Assembly: GCA_023512835.1 (NCBI GenBank)
Contig: CM042089.1
Span: 50,553,004 to 50,617,003 of the forward strand
Source of the DNA: Taxillus chinensis
Lineage: Eukaryota > Streptophyta > Magnoliopsida > Santalales > Loranthaceae
Direction: 5' to 3'
DNA length: 64,000 bases
Position 1 is the first letter of the stretch. Each line of letters starts with the position of its first letter. The position numbers and the translations under genes were made by a program. The notes under the pieces were generated by a model. That model was not told the DNA's origin. It saw only the letters and a list, made by a program, of their open reading frames with translations, and did no database searches. Of the stretch, positions 22,706 through 33,801 are shown one piece after another.

Positions 22706-24134
22706 TGTTGGATCAAGCCCAGAATTTGGATAATGCTGATAAAGCCCTATGTAATTTGATTTGAGATCTTTTGTGTTTCTTTGATCATTGCAGAAGATAT
22801 GTTATTAATCTGGAGATACACTCGTGAGAGCAAAGCTAAGGACAGGATACATAATCCTGATCCGGACAAGAGTGAGTATCGTCAAACACTTGGTAAATAA
22901 CCAAGTCACCAATACATACGGAATAAGGAACATTCGTGTGGACTAAGAACTTAAAAGCTATGGATTATGGAATCTGCTCTTAATGCCTTAAACAGACTAA
23001 GTCAAACTGATGCGGAGTAAGAATCTTGGTCTACAAGGTCGCACCGAGTAAAAGAGTCAACACAGAGCTAAAAAGTTAAGTCTTTCACTCAAATGAACTA
23101 AAGTAAAGAAGACATGGAGTAAGGCATCTGAGTTTTTCATACACACGGAGTAAGAAAGTACTGATGCGGAATAAGGACCCGAGTCCTTATTCGCACGGAG
23201 TAAGGAACTTAGATGCGGAGTAAGGAAATCGGACCACTCACTCATGCGCAGTAAGGATGTGCTAGTATGGAGTAAGCCATCCGATCCTTTAGACTCTCAC
23301 GGAGTAAGGAACTTACATACGGAGTAAGGAACTTACATACGGAGTAAGGAACTTACATGCGGAGTAAGGAAGCGCTGATACGGAATAAGCACTCCGACCT
23401 TCTCATTCATACGGAGTAAGGAAGCGCTGACACGGACTAAGGATTCCAGTATCAAATAGATACGGAGTAAGCAACCACTGACACGGAATAAGGTTCCGAG
23501 CTTCATTAGCTACGAAGTAAGGAAAATTACACCGGACCAAGAAGATGCTGCTTCAACTTAACCACATTTAAGGTTATCAGCTCGTGGTGTCCCGATGTAA
23601 GACAAACTTGTTGAGAACCTGAAGAATCTTACACGTGGATCACCCGGATATGTGGACACAACTTTAATTAGATTTGGGAACTCACAAAGGCACTTATACT
23701 CTTCAAACCCAAGATCTTGAGCTCCACAAACCGCAGCAGTCAAGGCAGAGACACTACCGAGGAATAGTTAGTGTTGAACGCATTCCGGAACTACAAGTTC
23801 CAAGGTTGTCTTTTAGGAATGTTTTTGTATAAATATTTATACTTGTATATTTAAAGGTGTGTGCGAGCAAGCCTGAATTAATCCTGTGTATGCACAAGAG
23901 TTCAAAGAGATAATATAGGCTAGAGTGTGAATCCTTTTGTAAACAGAGTGTAAAAGAGTCTTGCTTCTATTTTGTTGTATTAATCTTTTGATAATAAAAC
24001 AAAATACTTCCACTATCTGGTTATCTTCCGCAGTGATTCTATCACTTAACTAGATAAGTGTTTGTGTCATAAGAGAATTTAAAGAGTTTGGATAAGAGCC
24101 TATTCACCCCCCTCTAGGCTCCAAGGGACCATCA
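22706..24134 (+). repeat. 3' LTR of the SIRE-like element
   Basis: Starts TGTTGG and ends CCATCA, an inverted repeat with one mismatch, preceded by the CACCCCCCTCTAGG stretch common in SIRE LTR ends. 1429 bp. A TATAAATA at 23828-23835 is a likely core promoter and AATAAA at about 23,991 a poly(A) signal. No partner LTR is in the window. Confidence 0.8.
22915..23545. repeat. Degenerate CGGAGTAAGG array in the SIRE LTR
   Basis: About 20 copies of a decamer close to CGGAGTAAGG at irregular 15-50 bp spacing, with three near-perfect 19-20 bp units (acggagtaaggaacttac) at 23,300-23,370. The array lies upstream of the LTR TATA box, where enhancer repeats of the U3 region are expected. Confidence 0.8.
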
Positions 24135-26212
24135 AGATCTCCTCCCCCAGCCTGGTACAAGCCGGATGCTAGGTGTGAATATCACGCAGGTGGAGCTGGA
24201 CATAATATCGAGAATTGTATAACATTCAAAAGGAAGGTTCAAGCATTAAAGGATGCAAAGTGGCTAGATTTTTCCGCACTGACTGGGACACCAAATGTGA
24301 ACAGTAATCCACTTCCAGAACATTCCCATGACGTGGCTAGTATCACAACAGAAGGATGGCTAGAGAAGGTTTCACAAATACAAATGGAGAAAAGCTACTT
24401 GTTTAACCTGCTGCAGGAATATGGATATATACGTGCTCCTGACGCATTGAAGACAGGGAAGGGGACAGAGTTGGAGAAACAATGCCTTTATCACAAAATG
24501 TCACGGGGGCATGACATCGAACACTATAGCGAGTTTGCTAGCATGGTACAAAGGCTCATGGACCAAAGGATGATCGAATTCTCAGGAGGAGGAACGGATA
24601 ACCAAAGCCACATGATCCAAGGAGATGATCCACACAAATCACCATGGGTGCCAACACCCCTTGTCTTAAATGTAAATGCTCCGGAGATCCCGCTATTACC
24701 ACATGGAATCAAGCCTCTCACTATCCATGCCTCAAATCCCGTGCTAGACAAGGGGGAGAGAACCGAAATCCCACAACTACCGCATGGAATTGTACCTCTC
24801 ATCATAGGTGTTCCTGCTCCTTTCCCCTATAAAACCGATAAAGCAGTCCCATGGAATTACAATTGTAAAGTAGTCCAGGGAGCCACCGCAGCGGAAAAGA
24901 AGACCAGGAGCGGTCGGGCTTATGCCCCTGATATGATTGACAAAGCAAGGAAAGAAAAGGTTGTCGAACAAGACATTGAACCAACACTGGAGGCAACAAG
25001 GAAAGGAACACCAATCACTAAAGAAGAGACCACAAAATTTCTGAAACTCATGAAGCAAAGCGAGTATAATATTGTGGATCAACTAAGTCGACAACCGGCT
25101 CGCATCTCCTTGCTCTCATTAATGATGGATTCCCAACCTCACCGGGAAGCACTGCTAAAAGTTCTAAGCCAAGCCTACGTTCCACCGACCGTCTCAGTGG
25201 CGAATGTTGATGGAATCGCCAGTAACCTCATCATGAACAACGTCATTAGCTTTGGAGATGACGAGCTACCCCAAGAAGGAAAGGGGCACATAAAAGCTCT
25301 GCACATTACAGTCAAATGTAAGGAGCATACCATAGCCCGAGTACTCATTGACAACGGCTCTGCCTTGAACATTATGCCCTTGCATATACTGTAGCAACTT
25401 CCAATCGACGCATCCTATATGTGTCCTTGTACGATGAAAGTATGAGCATTCGATGGAGGAAAGCGTGACGTAGTGGGAACTCTGGATATTCCGCTCATGA
25501 TTGGGCCAACTACTTTTACAGTGGAATTTCAGGTGATGGACATCACGCCATATTATAGCTGTTTGTTGGGAAGACCCTGGATCCACATGGCAGGAGCGGT
25601 GCCATCAAGTCTCCACCAGAAGATAAAGTTTGTAATGGGGGACCAGCTCGTCTGCATCTTTGGAGCGACAAGTTTCCTCGTCACCAAACCGGCATCAGTT
25701 CCTTATATTGAAAGCAACGAAGATGTGCCAGAATGCTCCTATCGGGCTTTTGAGATGGTGAATGTCACTTCTCCCCTAGACCATCCTCTCTTGAAGGCAG
25801 CAAAAATGGTTGCAGCCACTATGATCAAACAGGGGTACAAAACGGGGCAAGGATTAGGCCTGATAGCTCAACGGATTCAGAAACCCCTGACCATCCAAGA
25901 AAATACCGAAAAGTTTGGGCTAGCCTACGTCCCTACAAAAGCTGACAGACAGGGGGAAGCTATCAAGAAGAGGGAAGTCAGAATGGCAAGATTGTAGAAA
26001 AGGCCAGTACAAGAAGAAAGGAGAAGCTTTCCCCCTTTGAATGTTACATTCGGGAGTGGAGGGTTTATCCATAAGAGCCAACCTGAACCCAAGACGGGGA
26101 CTGTAGCCGTATTGGACACAAATGAGCATGCACCAAGCGAGATGGTTCAGTTAATGCGAGAGGATCCCAACCAGCCATTGGACAATTGGACCAGCCTGGA
26201 CCTCCCCATAAT
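24135..26212 (+). pseudogene. Copy B gag C-terminus, protease, G-patch
   Basis: A gag zinc-knuckle-like CEYHAGGAGHNIENC lies near 24,175. The frame is open to TAG at 25392-25394 (CAG in copy C), then TGA near 25,444 (CGA in copy C), then 25473-25997 with protease C-terminal YSCLLGRPWIH and the G-patch segment (GYKTGQGLG, KFGLAYVP), then TAG at 25995-25997, then open to the exon end at 26212. The protease active site reads LIDNGSALNIMP as in copy A. Those three stops are C-to-T changes. Confidence 0.88.
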
Positions 26213-26394
26213 GTAATGCTTACGGGTCACTGGGATTTAATGTATTCTATTTTAATGTACTTTGAAGCTGTGAACATTTGTTTTTCCTTAAACCTTCCAA
26301 TAAAATGTGTTTTGCAAAATCTTTTATGGTGCATTCTATTCATAACATATGCATATCATATTTGGTTACCAACTTGTCATCCTCTTATAAGTAG
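26213..26394 (+). other. Intron between gag-protease and pol, copy B
   Basis: 182 bp, donor GTAATG, acceptor TAAGTAG. Splicing joins AT to G and continues into YHNVNENIVCEGE in frame, as in copies A and C. Confidence 0.75.
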
Positions 26395-27920
26395 GTATCA
26401 CAATGTCAATGAAAACATAGTATGCGAAGGAGAAACGAGATGCCAAAGGTTTGACCAAAGTCCAAACTGGGAGCAGCCCGTGTTTGAAGCTGACGAGAAT
26501 GAGATAGAGGAGACACCTGAACTACCAGGGGAGATTATACGCCTATTGGAAAGGGAAGACCATATCTCCATTCCAAGTGAAGACCCAGTAGAAACAGTGA
26601 ATTTGGGGATGGTTGCCAAACCAAGAGAATTGAGGATGGGATCCTTAATAGCTACCGACATCAAGAAGCAATTAATTGAGCTATTAAGGAGCTACATAGA
26701 TGTTTTTGCATGGTCGTATCAAGATATGCCAGGATTAGACACGGACATAGTGCCGCATCACATACCAGTGAGGCCGGAATGCAAGTCAGTACAGCAGAAA
26801 TTGCGAAGAATGAGACCAGAGATGATACTGAAGATTAAAGAAGAAGTCAAAAAGCAATGGAACGCAGGTTTCCTAAGTGTCTCCGGTTATCCCGAACACA
26901 AAGAGAGGACCACATTCACGGCACTTTGGGGCACTTTCTGCTATAATGTGATGCCTTTTGGTCTGAGAAACGCAGGGGCAACTTATCAGTGAGCCATGGT
27001 GACCCTATTCCACGACATGATGCATGAGCAAATCGAAGTATATGTGGACGACATGATAGCCAAATCACGAAGCACTGAAGATCATATCGAAGTACTCCGC
27101 AAGCTCTGAAATAGGCTACGGAAATATCAGCTGAAATTGAACCTCGAAAAGTGCACTTTTGGAGCCATGTCAGGAAAACTGTTGGGTTTCATTGTGAGAC
27201 AAAAAGGAGTTGAAATCGATCCAGATAAAGTTCGAGCTATCCAAGAGATGCCGCCACCACGGACCATCAAGGAGGTTAGAGGATTCCTAGGGCGACTGAA
27301 TTATATTGCCCGATTTATTTCCCAATTAACAGTCACATGCGAACCCATTTTCAAGACATTACAGAAGAATAACCCCGAAATTTGGAATGACAAGTGTCAA
27401 GAAGCTTTTGACAAGGTCAGACAATACCTGTCCACCTATTTTGGTCCCACCAGTACTGGATAGACCTCTGATCTTATACTTGACCGTTCAGGACTCAGCA
27501 ATGGGTTGTGTCTTGGGGCAACACGATTCTACAAGCAAGAAGGAGTAGGCCATTTATTACCTTAGCAAGAAGTTCACTGTCAATGAAGAAAACTACACAC
27601 CCTTGGAGAAGACGTGCTGTGCTCTTGTCTGGATAACAAGAAGATTTAGGCAATACACTCTTTATCATACTACTTGGCTGATTTCAAGGCATGATCTGCT
27701 CAAATATCTCTTGGAAAAGCCATCCATTTCTGGAAGAATCGCTAAGTGGCAGTTGATCCTATCGGAGTACGATATCATCTACGTACCTCAAAAAGCCATA
27801 AAAGGAAGTGCGATAGCCGACTATCTGGCAGATAGAGCGCTGGAAGACTTTGAGCCCATGACTATTGGCTTCCCAGATGAGAACATCAACATCATTTCGG
27901 CTGAAGTATCAGACATATGA
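26395..27920 (+). pseudogene. Copy B RT (core deleted) and RNase H
   Basis: The RT entry is intact to GFLSVSGYPE, then jumps to HKERTTF. Relative to copy A 204 bp (68 codons, equal to 13,696-13,899) are missing in frame, taking the motif with the first catalytic Asp. TGA at 26990-26992 replaces CGA. YVDD lies at 27041-27052. A TGA in codon KL*NR (about 27,108) and a 5-bp loss near 27,433 follow, then RNase H (TCCALVWITRR, PSISGRIAKW) with TAG near 27,546. TGA at 27918-27920 replaces TGG. Confidence 0.88.
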
Positions 27921-28346
27921 ACGATGTGGTTCGATGGAGCCTCCAGTCTTTTAGGTCACGGTGTTGGGGCCATCCTGATATCCTCAAAAGGCGAACATTT
28001 TCCAATGGCGGCAAAGCTAACCTTCCCTTGTACAAACAATGTAGCAGAATATGAGGCTTGTGTGATGGGACTTCAAGAAGGCATTAACAAAGGAATCAAA
28101 AAATTATGAGTGTTCGGCGATTCGGCACTCATCATTTTTCAAGTAAGGGGTTTATGGGAGACTCGAAACCACAAATTAATCCCATATCGAAAGCACGTTG
28201 CAGAGTTAGCCGAGCAATTCGAAGACATCACGTTTGAGCATATGCCCAGGGAATACAATCAGCTCCCTGACGCGCTGGCAACTCTAGCCTCCCTCCTTCG
28301 GCTAAACACAAAGTTGGAAGTTCAGTCTTTTGATATCCGCATATAA
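27921..28346 (+). pseudogene. Copy B additional (archaeal-type) RNase H
   Basis: TMWFDGASSLLGHGVGAILI, EYEACVMGLQ, VFGDSALIIFQV and YNQLPDALATLAS as in copy A. TGA at 28107-28109 (CGA in copy A) and TAA at 28344-28346 (CAA in A and C) break it. Confidence 0.85.
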
Positions 28347-28364
28347 GATGCTCCTGCACATTGC

Positions 28365-29645
28365 ATGGCCATTGACGAAAATACCGAAGAAAAGCCCTGG
28401 TACAATGATATCAGACAATACTTGCTTAAACAAGAGTATCCAGCTGAGGCCTCTGAGTCTGATAAAAGAAATATCCGAAGGTCAGCATCCAACTATTATC
28501 TTGATGGCTCGATTCTGTACAAGAGAAACCATGACATGGTGTTATTGCGGTGTGTGGCAAAAGAAGAATCGACACAAATAATGAAAGAAGTGCACGAAGG
28601 GGAATGTGGTTCACATGCAAACGGACATGCATTAACAAGACAAATCATGCGAATGGGCTATTATTGGGTCACCATGGAAAAAGATTGCATTGAATATATG
28701 CGCAAATGCCTCAAGTGTCAAATTTATGGCGATAAGATCCAAGTACCGCCGTCTAAACTACACGTGATGGTTTCCCCGTGGCCGTTCTCGCTTTGGGGCA
28801 TTGACGTTATCAGACCAATATCTCCAAAAGCTTCTAATGGTCATCGTTTCATTTTGGTAGCCATTGATTACTTCACCTAGTGGGTAGAAGCAGCATCATA
28901 TGCTAATGTCACACAGGCTGTGGTACTTCGATTTATGCGGAACAACATCATATGCCGATATGGGCTTCCCGAGTAGATCATAACGGACAATGCTGCCAAT
29001 TTAAACAGTCGAATGATAGGGAGGTTGTGTGAAACATACAAAATTCAACACCGCAACTCGACCCCCTATCGCCCAAAGATGAATGGAGCAGTCGAGGCAG
29101 CCAACAAGAACATCAAGAACATTATCAGAAAAATGACTAAAACATACAAAGATTGGCACGAGAAGCTACCATACGCTTTGCATGTGTATCGTAGCTCAGT
29201 GCGTACATCGACCGGGGCAACTCCATTTTCTTTGGTCTACGGCATGGAAGCAGTTCTACCGATCGAAGTGGAGATACCTTCCCTCCGAGTACTTAAGGAT
29301 ACTCAGCTCGAAGAAGCAGAATGGGCCCAAAGTCATTATGAGCAGTTGAATTTAATTGAGGGCAAGCGCTTGGCAGCAATTTGCAGAGGACAGCTGTATC
29401 AACAGAGAATGATGAACAATTACAATAAAAAGGTGAAGCCCAGAAGCTTTGAAGAGGGTGATCTTGTCCTTAAGAAGATCTTACCAATTCAACACGACCA
29501 TAGAGGCAAGTGGACTCCCAATTATGAAGGCCCATATGTTGTGAAAAAAGCATTCTTGGGAGGCGCATTGATCCTTGCCAAAATGGACGGAGATGAGCTT
29601 CCTAATCCAGTGAATAGTGACGCCGTCAAAAAGTTTTATGCTTAA
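28365..29645 (+). pseudogene. Copy B integrase
   Basis: The most complete Tat integrase here. The zinc finger runs from HEGECGSHANGH to CLKCQ. The catalytic triad is D in WGIDVI, D in ITDNAAN and E in MNGAVEAANKN. The C-terminal part (LVLKKILPIQHDHRGKWTPN, YEGPYVV) is complete and ends with TAA at 29643-29645. Two stops, TAG at 28878-28880 and TAG at about 28,976, replace AAG codons of copy C. A chromodomain is absent, as expected for Tat. Confidence 0.9.
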
Positions 29646-30851
29646 CTCTCATACCTCCCCACAAGATTCTCATTCCTGTAATGAGCGGACTTGGTGGAAA
29701 CCCGAAAGGGCACCAAGGGTAAAATACAAAGCTCCAAGGAAAGACAAAAAAAGAAAACAAAGGCGGACTTGGTGAAAACCTGAAAGGGCACCAAGGGTAA
29801 AATACAAAGCCAACAATAAATCTTGAAGGGTGAAATCAGTTCGGTCAGAAACTGAAAGGACCAGGACCACAACAAATAGGGTCTGTTGCAAGCAGTAGAG
29901 ACAACATCATCCAAAAAACAGCGACTACAAACAGTGGAAGACTTGGTCAAACCTGCGGCACACTCGAATCAAATTTGTACATTACACTTTTAAAGACTTG
30001 TGATTCTGTTTATTAGATTATAATAATAGGACACTTTTTTATGATATAAATATGTTTTGTGGAATTAAACCAGCAAAAATCTTTTTTATCTCTTTAATCA
30101 TGTTACTTCGTCTTCATTTCACATTTAAGTAGAACATCTTAAATCCCCAGTAAGCTCTTCTAGCATTGCCTTATGAGTAGGGCCAAGCTCAAAATCCCCA
30201 AACAACTTAAGGCCCCCAACTCGGAGTACTCATATCTCCACAGAATATCACTATCCCCAGAGAAGCCGTCAAGTCAAGCTCCTTAATATGGCGAAGCGAA
30301 ATTTAACAGACCCTTCATGCACAACAGGGAGTTCCCCAGCAAAGACAAGACGGACTCTCCATCCAAAGAGAACATTGTGCCCCAACAAGTTAAATGTTAT
30401 CCAACCTCTCCAACGACATTTTCATCCTGACAAACCCTCAGTGATACATCACATGGCATTCGATGCATACATCACATTGCATCACATTGCATCATATTTC
30501 ACCACAAGTTGAGGTTTATGCATCCATGCAGGAATACATTCAACATACTCTATAATTGCAGGAATGTTGCCGCCTCTGGTATCCTAGGAGCTCATACTCA
30601 GCAAACTTCTCTTCAAGCTATCCTAGCTTTCTTCGTTCAACTGTACAACTCTTTCCTTGCAATTTCCCCAAAGTATAAACGCATCCCTTTGGCACTTGAC
30701 AAACTTTTTGCCCTTTTAGGTCACCTCGTAGAGCGATCTCCTTGAGTGAACTCGTAGAGGGAGCCCAAATTGGGTTACTTCCCAAACTCACCAATTCCTT
30801 AAAGCATTTCCCCAAATACCAATTGATGTCTCCAACAAGTCTTTTCAATTT
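29646..30851 (+). other. Copy B 3' untranslated region, unique part
   Basis: No domain on either strand. It contains a 77-bp spaced duplication of GCGGACTTGGTG...GGGCACCAAGGGTAAAA (29,684 and 29,761). The last 250 bp have 70-90 codon frames of no recognisable kind. Confidence 0.6.
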
Positions 30852-31819
30852 AAGCCTATCGTTGTTGTGGGCTTTCCGTTTTCAATACGAACCTATCGTT
30901 GCTGTGGGTCTTTCGTTTTTTCATTCAAGCCTAACGTTGCTATAGGCTTTCCATCTTCACTTCAAGCCTACCGTTCTGTGGGCTTTCCCTCTTTCCATTT
31001 AAGCCTATCGTTGCTGTGGGCTTTCCATTTTCAATTCGAGCCTATCGTTGCTGTGGGCCTTTCAATTTTTTATTCAAGCCTAACGTTGTTGTAGGCTTTC
31101 CATCTTCACTTCAAGCCTATCGTTGCTGTGGGCTTTTCATTTTTCAGTTTAAGCCTATCGTTGCTGTGGGCTTTCCATTTTTCAGTTTAAGCCTATCGTT
31201 GTTGTGGGCTTTTCCATTTTCAGTTTACACCTATCGTCGATGTGGGCTATCCATTTTCAATTCGAGCCTATCGTTGTTGTGGGCCTTTTGATTTTTTATT
31301 CAAGCCTAACGTTGCTGTAGGCTTTCCATCTTCACTTCAAGCCTATCGTTGCTGTGGGCTTTCCATTTTTCAGTTTAAGCCTATTGTTGCTGTGGGCTTT
31401 CCATTTTTCAGTTTAAGCCTATCATTGTTGTGGGCTTTTCTATTTTCAGTTTACGCATATCGTCGATGTGGGCTATCCATTTTCAATTCGAGCCTATCGT
31501 TGCTGTGGGCCTTTCAATTTTTAGTTCACGCCCATCATTGTTGTGGGCCTTTTCCATTTTTCAGTTCAAGTCTATCGTTCTGTGGGCTATCCATTTTCAA
31601 TTCCAGCCTATCGTTCTTGTGGGGCTATCCATTTTCAATTCGAGTGTATCATTGTTGTGGGCCTTTCAATTTTTTAGTTCACGCCCACCATTTTTGTGGG
31701 CCTTTTCTCTTTTCAGTTCAAGCCTATCATTGTTGTGGGCTTTTCATTTTTTAACCAAAGTCTATCGTTGCCGAAGGCTCTCTTTTTCAAGATCAAGCCT
31801 GTCATTGTTGTAGGCTTTT
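30852..31819 (+). repeat. 37-bp minisatellite of hairpin units, copy B
   Basis: 26 tandem units of about 37 bp. A typical unit is AAGCCTA, a 9-base loop such as TCGTTGCTG, then TAGGCTT or TGGGCTT, then about 14 bp of TCCATTTTCAATT-like linker. Long frames across it in three phases simply follow the 37-bp period and are not genes. Units from about 31,024 to 31,480 form a six-unit block repeated twice. Confidence 0.92.
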
Positions 31820-31970
31820 AATCTCCCATATCTTTACATCATAGGCAGCCTCAGACCCAAATGTCGCGTTCTACTCTTCCCCTGTGCTAGGCAAGTCAGG
31901 TTAGTGCTCCAACCCGTCCAAAATGGCTCCCTTTTTATCTTTGTACGCTATCTGTATACAAACAGTGCAC

Positions 31971-31983
31971 AAAGAGGGGCAGC
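31971..31983 (+). other. Polypurine tract, copy B
   Basis: AAAGAGGGGCAGC immediately before the LTR start TGTTGGACCCC at 31984. Confidence 0.85.
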
Positions 31984-33801
31984 TGTTGGACCCCATTTTG
32001 TTCGGGTTGGACATACTAACCCTATTTGATATACCTTTCTGCCCATGACATATACCTCGTTGAACAGGTCCACAATGATCTCGTACTTCCAAGGAATGGT
32101 TTACCCCAATTTGCATGAGATGAATACAATTGACACGGACGGGGGAGTCCAAAATTAATGACTTCTTCTATAAGTCTTTGAAGCGCCCCAAGGTGACCAA
32201 CACCAGGTGATAGAGGACGAAAATTGGAGACTAATGCACTTGACCGAGCTCAAATCGGACTTAAAATGAAGAAGTTATGGCCAAAACAATCTTCGTTGGA
32301 AAAGTCAAAACTTGCCAAAAGACGGTCAATGCCCCTGGTCAAACTGCCTGAAAAAGTGATCATGCGAAACTCTCCAAGATGTCTATGTAGGCGAATACGG
32401 GTCTTCCCAAACAATCCCTAAAAGGTCGTCCATTTTTGCATTGTGGGTAAGGGTAAAAAGGTAATTAAAAGTTCGGGGTTGATCGTTGACCGTTGACCAT
32501 TGACCTGCCGACACTTTGATCCATTGACCTTCGAAGCCTCGAAGCCCCGAAGCATCGAAGCCCCGAAGTCCCGAAGCCCCGAAGCCTCGAAGCCCCGACG
32601 TATCGAAGCCTCGAAGCCTCGAAGCCTCGAAGCATCGAAGCCTCGAAGCCTCGACGCCTCGAAGCCTCGAAGATTCGAAGCCTCGAAGCCCCGCTGCCGA
32701 CACTCCGACCTACGACTCGCCCCTTCAGACTTTTGAACCGTGTGAAGATGCGAAGCCTCAAGACTTACGATGCCAGGACTTACGACGCCAGGACTTGCGA
32801 CCCCCTTGACCTGCCGACACTCCGACCTTCGGCCCTTCAACCCTCTAACTCTCGAAGCCCATAAACCTTTGACCTGCCGACACTTCGACCTTCGACCCAT
32901 TGACCGTTGACCTTCGACCAGCCGACACTTCGACCCGTTGACCGTTGACTTTCGCCCCACTGAAATTTCGACCCACTGAAGCTTCGACCCTGCCGACACT
33001 TCGAGCCTCTGACCCCTTGACCGTCGCTGATGGCTTTTCTCACTAGCTTCCTTTTTCTCTCGCTGGTTGTTCATGAGACCTGTTTTATGCGTTGGCCATC
33101 TAACAAAGAATTATTTTTGAATACCTGTCGGTCGCATGTGCTAAACGAAGACATTAAAAAGGCAATCACGAGCTGCAAGTCACCAGACCACCCGACAGAT
33201 TGCACAAAACCTGGACAAAAATAAGGAAATCAATAATAGAGCATTAAATGCAGCAATTAATGACAATCCAGCCAAAAATTCTGGCAGCCTTTAAATCCAG
33301 GCTCCTGTCCACGCGAGAAAGGGAGACACACAGGGAGACCCATCGATACATAAAAAAAAAGAGCCCTAGCTTCCTCCCAAAAAAAAAAACGCCCAGAAAT
33401 AACACAGAGGCAGCCATCACCGTTGGAAAAAACCTGCTACCATTACGCCCCACAAAAAAAAAAAGAAAGAAAAAGAAAACAGAGAGGCACGAAAACCTGC
33501 TACCATTTTCAATCATACCCAGCTGTCTGATCAAAAAACGAGAGGAAGAGTTCAGCTCCCATACGAAAAGAAAACGCCCAGATTACATCCCAAAAAAAAT
33601 ACCCAGATTTTTCGCCCCAAATTCTCCCTGTTCCAAAATCAAAAAAAGCTACCCAGATTTTTCCCCTTTCAAGCTTCTTTTCCAAAAAGAAAAAATAAAG
33701 GAGATCTCACAGACCCTTTTTTTTTTCCTTTTTTCTTGCCCAAAGCAAAGAAAACTCTACCATCTTCAAACCCACTCTCACGTTTTTCTGCCCAAAACCC
33801 C
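31984..33801 (+). repeat. Shared Tat LTR (3' of B, 5' of C), first part
   Basis: Begins TGTTGGACCCC after the PPT and matches 55473 onward. It contains the W-box/octamer region and an A-rich stretch (33,340-33,790). Cut by the Tekay-like element at ACCCC (33797-33801). Confidence 0.9.
32481..33028 (+). promoter_or_regulatory. W-box cluster and TCGAAGCC repeats in the Tat LTR
   Basis: Eleven TTGAC(C/T) sites, the plant W-box bound by WRKY factors, in about 550 bp. Between them 32,526-32,695 is a degenerate octamer array (TCGAAGCC). Copy C has the same layout at 55,965-56,425 with a shorter octamer array. An enhancer role is inferred. Confidence 0.6.

Larger units (their letters stand above)
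15579..24134 (+). mobile_element. SIRE/Maximus-like copia, 5'-truncated
   Basis: Integrase core, RT, RNase H, a 1.7-kb spacer, a long accessory ORF, a PPT and one LTR in that order. RT motifs ([30 protein letters not shown]) and an extra ORF after pol fit the SIRE/Maximus lineage. The 5' LTR, gag, protease and integrase N-terminus are missing. The right LTR end abuts Tat gag (AGATCTCC, equivalent to 48,045), so the element had inserted in a Tat copy before its left half was deleted. Confidence 0.85.

Noticed and set aside
30867..31813. Several overlapping 75-170 codon frames with repeated AYRCCGLSIF-type words
   Set aside because: They follow the 37-bp minisatellite period through three frames; same for 54619-55302.
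30852..31819. CRISPR-like regular repeat
   Set aside because: Units are contiguous and linkers are near-identical; the surrounding sequence is a plant retrotransposon.
32383..33074. Minus-strand frames with repeated LRGFEASRLRGF words
   Set aside because: Products of the TCGAAGCC octamer array in the Tat LTR, not a protein; likewise 55812-56240.
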